63,853 nt of DNA from Myxococcota bacterium (GTDB taxonomy: Bacteria > Myxococcota_A > Polyangia > JAAYKL01), in NCBI GenBank assembly GCA_030065855.1, contig JASJCT010000036.1:1-63853 (forward strand). Direction: 5' to 3'. Made by a program: the position numbers and the translations under genes. Shown here one piece after another: positions 54,047 to 63,853 of this stretch; position 1 is the stretch's first letter; the number at the start of each line of letters is the position of its first letter. The notes beneath the pieces were generated by a model. The model was not told the origin of the DNA and made no database searches. It worked only from the letters and a program-made list of their open reading frames with translations.

Positions 54047-55465
54047 TTAATTCTGTTGCGTCGGATCTGGATAGACAAAGGCATAGATAAACGCGATGTC
54101 TTCCCGCTGCATGTCGTTTGTTATTGAACCAATGTTCGGATCATCCAGAAGCTGGGCCAGGTCCTGCCGACCGTCGTCGGCTTGCTTGGCTTCAGCGTCT
54201 GTGATGAAGGAGACATTGGTATGCCCTTGAGCATCGATCAAAGGGCCCCGCGAGCGCAGCAGGGCTGTGAGCGGGGATGGTACGAGCGGCCTGCCACTCC
54301 TGTCGGTAATAGAACTCCTTAAAATAACACCGTAGAGATCCCCCTCATCGAGTGGAAAAGTCGCGGTCAGGACAATCCTGCTGCCGTCAAAAGTGGGCGT
54401 AAAAAACGGGAAGCCACTGAGGAAGTTGCCCGCTTCTAACTCGGTTAAGTTCAGAAGCAGCACTGAACCGGAAGCGTTCAACAGGCCGTGGGCGGTCAGG
54501 GTGGCCGGATCGATCGCCCCTTTTACAGGAAGGGCAATGACGTTGTTCTGCTGTTCCACAACCGGCACCAGTCCCAAATCGGGATTGAGCTCGACCACCG
54601 GATTGCTGTGGGTTCTAAACGGCCAGATCACGGCCACCTCTTGTTTTGCCCATCCAAAAAGGTCGACCAGGTCCCAAAGACCTACGTCCGCATATTCCTG
54701 CCGGATCGCTTCGAGTTGAAAGAGATATTCTTTTGCAAGGTCTGGGTCGTCTGGAAATTCCCCAGCCACCAGCTCAAAATACTGACAAGTTTCGTCGAGC
54801 GCTTCGAGAGCAGCAGCACCACAGCTGAGGGATTCATCCTTTTTGAGCAAAAAATAGATAAGTGATGAAAGCACATCGAGGCTTTCTTGGGTCTTGATAC
54901 CAGTATCGTAACCCCGCACAGCAAAGACATAATCCGTGCCGATATCCCATCCATTGTGTGCTTCGACCAGCAATTCATTGGTCGCGGGGTCGAACCTGAC
55001 ATCTACGGTGTCTGGCATGAGCGCTTGCCCCAGACTGTCTGCGGCGATGAGAGTCGCGTTTGGGGGAGAGAGGGTTACCGTGGCCATGTCAATTGAGTCT
55101 GACGTAGGAGCAGATGCTGGGATCACAGTTGGCCACCCGTCTAAGCTTTCCAAGTACTGGATGAATTCGCATTCGGCAACGGGCATGCCCTGTGCGGGTG
55201 CCAATTGACAATCCATCGGCACCTCGATGTCAAATAGGCCAAAATCGATACGCCCCGTCTGGGGATTGATAAGCAGGCTGGTTGGCATCGGGATTCTCGC
55301 GTTCTCAATGTCAAATACCATCGTGGCAAACTGGGGCATGGGATCCTGGTCGATATCCGGTGTGCAAGTGATCCCCCATGGGGCTGCCAATCCCATGAGG
55401 ATGAGCAGCGGGAAGCACTGCAACAGGGATGCAGGCGTTGTTCTTCTCAACTTTCCGCGTTTCAT
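54047..55465 (-). CDS. Exported protein with bacterial-lipase N-terminal-like domain
   Basis: 472 residues from the ATG at 55465 (AGGAGG upstream; the open frame begins earlier). Signal region SLLQCFPLLILMGLAAPWG ends near Cys34, so it may be a lipoprotein. Mature pattern MVFDIENARIPMPTSLLINP, and further on LDEGDLYGVILRSSITDRSG and RPLVPSPLTALLRS, resembles the N-terminal domain of VolA/Pla-1-type bacterial lipases. No GxSxG lipase nucleophile or C-terminal hydrolase domain is present. VolA-type genes are paired with fadL in Vibrio, and here a fadL-like gene follows at 41 bases. It may bind or hand over lipid instead of cleaving it; this is inference. Confidence 0.7.
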   Translation of the reverse strand: MKRGKLRRTTPASLLQCFPLLILMGLAAPWGITCTPDIDQDPMPQFATMVFDIENARIPMPTSLLINPQTGRIDFGLFDIEVPMDCQLAPAQGMPVAECEFIQYLESLDGWPTVIPASAPTSDSIDMATVTLSPPNATLIAADSLGQALMPDTVDVRFDPATNELLVEAHNGWDIGTDYVFAVRGYDTGIKTQESLDVLSSLIYFLLKKDESLSCGAAALEALDETCQYFELVAGEFPDDPDLAKEYLFQLEAIRQEYADVGLWDLVDLFGWAKQEVAVIWPFRTHSNPVVELNPDLGLVPVVEQQNNVIALPVKGAIDPATLTAHGLLNASGSVLLLNLTELEAGNFLSGFPFFTPTFDGSRIVLTATFPLDEGDLYGVILRSSITDRSGRPLVPSPLTALLRSRGPLIDAQGHTNVSFITDAEAKQADDGRQDLAQLLDDPNIGSITNDMQREDIAFIYAFVYPDPTQQN

Positions 55466-56038
55466 AGCACTCCTCCTTTTTTGGAAGCGATCGCTGGTAC
55501 AGCCAATCCATTCGGGGTTCAAAGTATCAAAATTTATTACTAATGTCCTACTTTATTGAGATGAACAATGAAAATTCAATAGACCAGAAATGGACGCGTT
55601 CAAATTTGACGCTCAAACAGCTGATTTTCAGCATTTGTTGCCCGGCTCTGAACTTCAAATATATTTAACTGTAGCGTTGTTATGGTTGTCGTTGGGGCGC
55701 ACATCCAGCTGAATCGCACATGCGTGTACTGTAGAAGGCCCTGACCGACAGGCTTTCTCGGGGGGGAGGCGCATTTTCGATCTTATCTACAAATAGGAAC
55801 GGAACTGTCCGTAACAATGGGGGGAAATCATGTGTATCGCTAGCCGTAGGGATTCTTCGCCTTTGCGCATCTGCCCGCAGTATCACCCTTTTGGCAGACG
55901 CGATCTCAGGCAGATTACGGGAGGGTCGCGAACGATCGGGGCTCCCCCGCGAGGCAGCAATGCAATGCAGACAGCAACAAACTGGTATCGGCACTGGCAC
56001 GCCCGACCGCTTGTTGCTGTTGAAATGAGGTTCAGCTC
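55466..56038. other. Intergenic region upstream of the sensory operon
   Basis: 573 bases between divergent genes. I find no convincing gene; a 70-codon frame at 55830-56042 overlaps the kinase start and has no family pattern. The promoter(s) of the kinase operon must lie here but no consensus pair stands out. Confidence 0.5.
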
Positions 56039-60109
<4,071 letters not shown>

Positions 60110-60126
60110 GATAGAGGGAGCGAAAG

Positions 60127-60978
60127 ATGCGGATCGACAACGACATCGAAAACCTTGAGATCGAGCTGCTGCTGGAAGCGATTTTTCAGCGCTACGGCTA
60201 TGATTTCCGCTCCTATGCGCGCGCCTCGATTTCACGGCGGATAAGGCAGTTCTTGGCGGATTCCTCATGCAACACAATTTCGGAGATGATTCCTCGGGTG
60301 CTCCATGATGAGACGTTCTTTGTGCAGCTGATCAGGGCCTTCTCCATTACAGTGACCGAGATGTTTCGCGATCCCCATGTTTACGCGAGCATCCGGGAAC
60401 GGGTCATTCCCCGGCTCAAAACATACCCGTTCATCAAGATTTGGCACGTGGGTTGCGCCACCGGTGAAGAGGCCTACTCCCTGGCGATTGTGCTCAAGGA
60501 GGAGGGCCTTTATGATCGGGCGACCATCTTCGCCACAGATTTCAACGACATGGCCCTGGCCAAGGCCAAAGAGGGTATCTACTCACTGGAGAAGGCTCAG
60601 AAATTTACGAAAAATTACCAGTCGGCGGGCGGCACGGATTCATTTTCCAGTTACTACCAGGCGGCCTACGATTCGATGGCCATTGCGCAGACGCTCAAAA
60701 AGAACATCACGTTTGCCAACTACAACTTGGTGACCGACCAGGTATTCGGGGAGATGAACCTCATCATGTGTCGCAACGTGCTCATCTATTTCGATAAGTC
60801 GCTGCAGAACAGGGCCCTGGGCCTCTTCTCGGACAGCCTCGCAACCAGTGGCTTTCTCTGCTTGGGGGACAAGGAGAGCCTCAGGTTCAGTGACGTCTCG
60901 AACAACTTCGCTGCTGTTGATGCCAAAAACAGAATCTTCAGAAAGTTGGCCGCCGCCGCCCTTACAGGAAGCCAATGA
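60127..60978 (+). CDS. cheR: CheR-type protein-glutamate methyltransferase
   Basis: 283 residues. N-terminal helical domain (RYGYDFRSYARASISRRIRQ) and SAM-binding domain with KIWHVGCATGEEAYSLAIVL, ATDFNDMALAKAKEGIY, and NLIMCRNVLIYFDKSLQ. In chemosensory systems CheR methylates receptor glutamates; with no methyl-accepting protein nearby, the double-CHASE3 kinase or a remote receptor may be the substrate. It starts 17 bases after the kinase stop and overlaps cheB by 4 bases. Confidence 0.93.
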   Translation: MRIDNDIENLEIELLLEAIFQRYGYDFRSYARASISRRIRQFLADSSCNTISEMIPRVLHDETFFVQLIRAFSITVTEMFRDPHVYASIRERVIPRLKTYPFIKIWHVGCATGEEAYSLAIVLKEEGLYDRATIFATDFNDMALAKAKEGIYSLEKAQKFTKNYQSAGGTDSFSSYYQAAYDSMAIAQTLKKNITFANYNLVTDQVFGEMNLIMCRNVLIYFDKSLQNRALGLFSDSLATSGFLCLGDKESLRFSDVSNNFAAVDAKNRIFRKLAAAALTGSQ

Positions 60979-61565
60979 GGAAGATTGCGTACAAAGCTGT
61001 GGTAATGGGGGTTTCCGCAGGGGGGCTGGCAGCGATCTCCGAGATTCTCTCGCAACTGCCAACCGGTTTCAACCTTCCGCTGCTGGTGGTCCAACACGTC
61101 CACCCACGCCAGGATGCTGCTATTGGCAATCTTTACAACAACATCTGTCCTCTTCCAGTCAAGGAGGCAGAGGACAAAGAGGAAATAGCGCCGGGATGTG
61201 TCTACTTTGCTCCGCCAAACTACCACTTGCTGGTCGAGCGCAGCGGTACCGTGGCCCTGTCAGCGGACGAGAAGGTCAACTGGGCCAGACCGTCGATCGA
61301 TGTGCTGTTCGAAAGCGCGGTCTACGCCTGGGGCGGGCAGTTGGTGGGCATTATTCTCACTGGCGCGAACAATGACGGAGCCCGAGGGCTGAAGCTCATC
61401 AGAGCAGCGGGTGGTTACACCATTGCTCAGGATCCCACGACCGCTGAGTACCCGGAGATGCCCCAGTCGGCCCTGGACGCGGGAGCGGTTCTGGAGGTGC
61501 TACCCCTGGGTGAAATCGGTCTGCGGCTCTCACTGTTCGGCAACGGGAAGGCGAATGATAATTGA
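60975..61565 (+). CDS. cheB: CheB-type methylesterase without a receiver
   Basis: 196 residues, only the catalytic domain. The triad residues are in VMGVSAGGLAAI (Ser), VVQHVHPRQDA (His) and LTGANNDGARGLK (Asp). Stand-alone CheB proteins lack the N-terminal receiver that restrains the enzyme in Escherichia coli, so activity here must be controlled otherwise. Overlaps cheR at its start and the next kinase gene by 11 bases at its end; tightly coupled operon. Confidence 0.92.
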   Translation: MRKIAYKAVVMGVSAGGLAAISEILSQLPTGFNLPLLVVQHVHPRQDAAIGNLYNNICPLPVKEAEDKEEIAPGCVYFAPPNYHLLVERSGTVALSADEKVNWARPSIDVLFESAVYAWGGQLVGIILTGANNDGARGLKLIRAAGGYTIAQDPTTAEYPEMPQSALDAGAVLEVLPLGEIGLRLSLFGNGKANDN

Positions 61566-62793
61566 GAGACAGAAAATACTCATCGTTGACGACAAACGAG
61601 AAAATCTCTACGCGCTCGAAAAGCTACTCGAGGTGACGGACGCCGAAATCATCTCTGCCCAAAACGGCAACGACGCGCTCATCGCAGTGCTGAACCACGC
61701 GTTTTCAATGGCCCTATTGGACGTGCAGATGCCCGGAATGGATGGATATGAGCTGGCTGAGCTCATGCGCAAGGAGCAGAAGGCCGCCCACCTGCCCATC
61801 ATTTTTGTGTCGGCAGTGCTGACCGACGAGTTTCACGTCTTTAGAGGGTACGACACGGGATGCGTGGATTACCTGACCAAGCCGATCAACCCGGACGTCC
61901 TATTGAGCAAGGTATCGGTATTTTTGGAGCTCAGCCGGCAACGACTCGAGCTCGAATCCCACCGGCATCATCTCGAAGAGCTGGTCGCGGAGCGAACCGC
62001 GTCACTCGAGAGAGAGATCAAAAAGCGAAAAAAGGCGGCTCAGGAGATTCGCCTCTTGAACGAGGAGCTGGAGCATCGGGTCCGGCAGCGCACAGCTGAG
62101 CTCGAGACAACGAACCAGGAGTTGGAGTCGTTTTCCTATTCCGTGTCCCACGATCTGCGAGCGCCTCTGAGGAGTATCGATGGGTTCAGTCAAGCGCTTC
62201 TCGAAGACAAAGGGGACCAGTTGGACGACGAGGGCAAGAGCTACCTGTGTCGAATTTGCAAGTCGGCCTCCCATATGTCGCGTCTCATCGATGATATGTT
62301 ACAGCTGTCCAGAATGACTCGCGCGCCCATGAATAGAGAGCAAATGGACCTCTCGGGCCTCGCCCGAGGCATTTTTGATGAGCTCAAAAATCGGGAGCCA
62401 ACACGTGCGGTCGAGTGCCTCGTTCAGTCTGGTTTGCACGTCAAAGGAGATCTGGTATTGCTGCGGGCGGTCATGGAGAACCTCATTGGGAACGCATGGA
62501 AGTTCACCTCAAAACAGGCTGCGGCGAGAATCGAGCTGGGAGCAAAAGAGCATCAGGGAGCGCCGCTGTTTTACCTCCGGGACAACGGCGCCGGTTTTGA
62601 CATGAAGTACGCGGACCAGTTGTTTACACCGTTCCAGAGGCTGCATTCAACGGAAGAGTACGCCGGCACGGGTATCGGGCTGGCCACGGTGCGGCGTATC
62701 CTGAAACGGCATGGGGGCCAGATTTGGGCCGAGGCTGAAAAGGGCCATGGTGCCACATTCTTCTTCACTCTCGATGAGATATGCGACGCCTGA
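61555..62793 (+). CDS. Receiver-histidine kinase
   Basis: 412 residues from the ATG at 61555. N-terminal receiver (KILIVDDKRENLYALEKLL, with phospho-acceptor in MALLDVQMPGMDGYE and Lys in YLTKPINPD), coiled coil (LVAERTASLEREIKKRKKAA), HisKA with His199 in SYSVSHDLRAPLRSIDGFS, and HATPase (NLIGNAWKFT, DNGAGFD, GTGIGLATVRRIL). No membrane helix. Phytochrome- or bacteriophytochrome-like HisKA. Receiver-first kinases often take phosphate from an upstream hybrid kinase such as the one at 56039. Overlaps cheB by 11 bases and the remnant response-regulator gene by 20 bases. Confidence 0.92.
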   Translation: MIIERQKILIVDDKRENLYALEKLLEVTDAEIISAQNGNDALIAVLNHAFSMALLDVQMPGMDGYELAELMRKEQKAAHLPIIFVSAVLTDEFHVFRGYDTGCVDYLTKPINPDVLLSKVSVFLELSRQRLELESHRHHLEELVAERTASLEREIKKRKKAAQEIRLLNEELEHRVRQRTAELETTNQELESFSYSVSHDLRAPLRSIDGFSQALLEDKGDQLDDEGKSYLCRICKSASHMSRLIDDMLQLSRMTRAPMNREQMDLSGLARGIFDELKNREPTRAVECLVQSGLHVKGDLVLLRAVMENLIGNAWKFTSKQAAARIELGAKEHQGAPLFYLRDNGAGFDMKYADQLFTPFQRLHSTEEYAGTGIGLATVRRILKRHGGQIWAEAEKGHGATFFFTLDEICDA

Positions 62794-62857
62794 AAAATTG
62801 CGGGCCCTTATCGCCGAGGACCAAGCGACCGACGCTGCCCTGTTGTTCCGTGAGCTG
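62774..62857 (+). pseudogene. Response regulator cut after 28 codons
   Basis: From the ATG at 62774 the frame reads the first strand and helix of a receiver: EKLRALIAEDQATDAALLFR. Overlap with the kinase end is typical of the response regulator that closes such operons. After about 28 codons homology stops at a junction with a minus-strand hydrolase fragment, and the frame ends at 62914 with unrelated residues. The phosphorylatable Asp and remainder are lost. Confidence 0.65.
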
Positions 62858-62947
62858 CCTGCCGTAATCGGTGCTTTCATAAACGTGGACACCCTGGATC
62901 AATTCGGCGGGTAAGTACTTGGCGATCGGGTCATCCAGTTTGATCAT
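62849..62947 (-). pseudogene. Serine hydrolase (class C beta-lactamase family) fragment
   Basis: The minus strand reads MIKLDDPIAKYLPAELIQGV, then HVYESTDYGRQLT, the stretch between the catalytic SxxK motif and the following helix in many beta-lactamase/transpeptidase-like hydrolases. Nothing upstream or downstream of these 33 codons belongs to it. It marks a rearrangement between the sensory operon and the DUF2161-like gene. Confidence 0.65.
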
Positions 62948-63774
62948 TCCTTCACTTTACGCCACAAAGGGATCTCCCGCTCTCCTCGAGGAGAGAGCTC
63001 ATACACACCGAGCGACACTCTGTTAAACCACCCGTATACATTTTTGTACAAAATGTCTCTGGACTTCGGCTCTCCGAGAGCACTGGCCATCTGTGACGCC
63101 TTGCTCGGGCCCTGCTCTCGGAGGTATCTGGCGAGCGCCAGGGCGCGCTGTCTGTATGCGGTCATAATGCCCTGCCGCTTCTCTGCCCCACCGAGGTTCG
63201 GATCGCCCACCCGCTGCATGAACTCGCCGAGCAGCAGCTCCCGGCGGTGTTTCGATCGGCGAGGTCTATACTCGGCCGGATCGATAAGCACATCCACGGC
63301 ACCGGTCTCCAGGTCTGAATCAATCACCACAAGTCCCAAGCCGAGCATCCTCAGCAGCTTGATGATGGGCTTCCGTCGTCGTCTAAAATTTTTGCATTGT
63401 TTAGGGATGCCGATATACACCTTCGGCGTCATTGCCAGCCGATCAACGGCCTGGAGTATTACGTCGAGATTCAAAGAGAGCTTGAGCTCCACCACGATAG
63501 GATTTTCGACACCGCGCACGGCCACGGCATCACAATCCCGGATCTCGCCTTTTACCTTATAGTTCTGAGATTCCAAAAACCGCTTCAAGGGCAGATAGAG
63601 ATCGGATTCCTTCATGACCATTTCATGTACACCAGAGTCTCTGGTCGGTAAATGTCGGCGAACGTTTCGTTCGAAGATGGGATGAGGCGCCGAGAAACGA
63701 ATACAGGTAAATTTGGGCCTGTCTTCAAATTCTCCCATCACCAGCTTGCCATAAGTAATTTCAATCACTTCCAC
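62944..63774 (-). CDS. DUF2161-like PD-(D/E)XK-fold protein
   Basis: 276 residues from a GTG at 63774; a GTG at 63768 has GAGGAG 5 bases upstream and may be the true start. The family core begins near residue 54 (MKESDLYLPLKRFLESQNYK, then VKGEIRDCDAVAV, NPIVVELKLSLNLDVILQA), which carries the E...D...ExK pattern of restriction-nuclease folds. The C-terminal part (KRQGIMTAYRQRALALARYL, LYKNVYGWFNRV) is the helical half typical of DUF2161. The first 50 residues do not match what I know of the family. Function unknown. Confidence 0.75.
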   Translation of the reverse strand: MEVIEITYGKLVMGEFEDRPKFTCIRFSAPHPIFERNVRRHLPTRDSGVHEMVMKESDLYLPLKRFLESQNYKVKGEIRDCDAVAVRGVENPIVVELKLSLNLDVILQAVDRLAMTPKVYIGIPKQCKNFRRRRKPIIKLLRMLGLGLVVIDSDLETGAVDVLIDPAEYRPRRSKHRRELLLGEFMQRVGDPNLGGAEKRQGIMTAYRQRALALARYLREQGPSKASQMASALGEPKSRDILYKNVYGWFNRVSLGVYELSPRGEREIPLWRKVKE

Positions 63775-63853
63775 TCCTCAGTCACATACTGCTAGTATGC
63801 TCCTTCGTCTTGTAAGCGCCTGAAATCACTTCTGCCTGCGCTGGCTCGGTCCG

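Overview
The window looks like a chromosomal segment of a GC-moderate Gram-negative bacterium of the broad deltaproteobacterial/myxobacterial kind (Myxococcota, Bradymonadota or relatives; not resolvable further from sequence alone). The pointers are Cys-rich EGF-like and DUF4215-type surface lipoproteins, PEGA-domain and proline-rich envelope proteins, a matrixin protease with a C-terminal anchor-like tail, FadL-type outer-membrane barrels, a propeller/SpoIIE phosphatase family, and elaborate hybrid kinases. There is no rRNA or CRISPR array; one tRNA (initiator fMet) is present.

Layout. 1-10.4 kb: three tandem paralogues of a periplasmic propeller-Y_Y_Y-TM-SpoIIE/RsbU phosphatase on the minus strand; only the middle copy is intact. 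10.5-13.6 kb: a thiolase, a YefM/YoeB-type toxin-antitoxin pair with a direct-repeat operator, then glmM convergent with the toxin. 13.6-16.8 kb: small envelope proteins. 16.8-21.9 kb: a minus-strand set of three genes (2[4Fe-4S] ferredoxin-domain protein, helical protein, 1044-residue protein with two KaiC-like P-loop domains and a long C-terminal region). 22-26.1 kb: a single gene fusing topoisomerase III to RecQ. 26.1-32.3 kb: matrixin protease, wrbA, and Cys-rich/PEGA surface proteins. 32.4-33.9 kb: an M20 hydrolase and tRNA-fMet with promoter and terminator. 33.9-36.8 kb: a scar of an integrated element (integrase tail, nucleotidyltransferase pair with its own operator) next to broken metallo-hydrolase, AraC and SDR genes. 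36.8-40.3 kb: a GAF-like protein, dnaA with a DnaA box in its leader, an AT-rich stretch, and a barrel protein. 40.3-48.1 kb: aldehyde dehydrogenase/LuxR-type HTH, divergent from an operon of split transketolase, two SCP2-like proteins and a glutamate-1-semialdehyde-type aminotransferase, followed by an MFS transporter. 48.2-52.7 kb: an AT-rich accessory segment with a Y1-like transposase relative and a GH33 sialidase, bracketed by a decayed copy of the 3' end of the adjacent fadL-like gene. 52.7-55.5 kb: a fadL-like gene with an upstream exported partner. 56-62.8 kb: a sensory operon (double-CHASE3 hybrid kinase with three receivers, CheR, CheB, receiver-kinase) whose last gene, a response regulator, is cut off at a junction with a hydrolase fragment. 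62.9-63.8 kb: a DUF2161-like nuclease-fold protein.

The strongest candidates for something undescribed are the KaiC-like/ferredoxin locus (16.8-21.9 kb), the split-transketolase/SCP2/aminotransferase operon (42.1-46.8 kb) and the nucleotidyltransferase pair beside tRNA-fMet (34.3-35.3 kb). The window also shows heavy gene decay and several dispersed palindromic repeats, some of which have landed in coding sequence. All family assignments are from motif reading, not from database searches.
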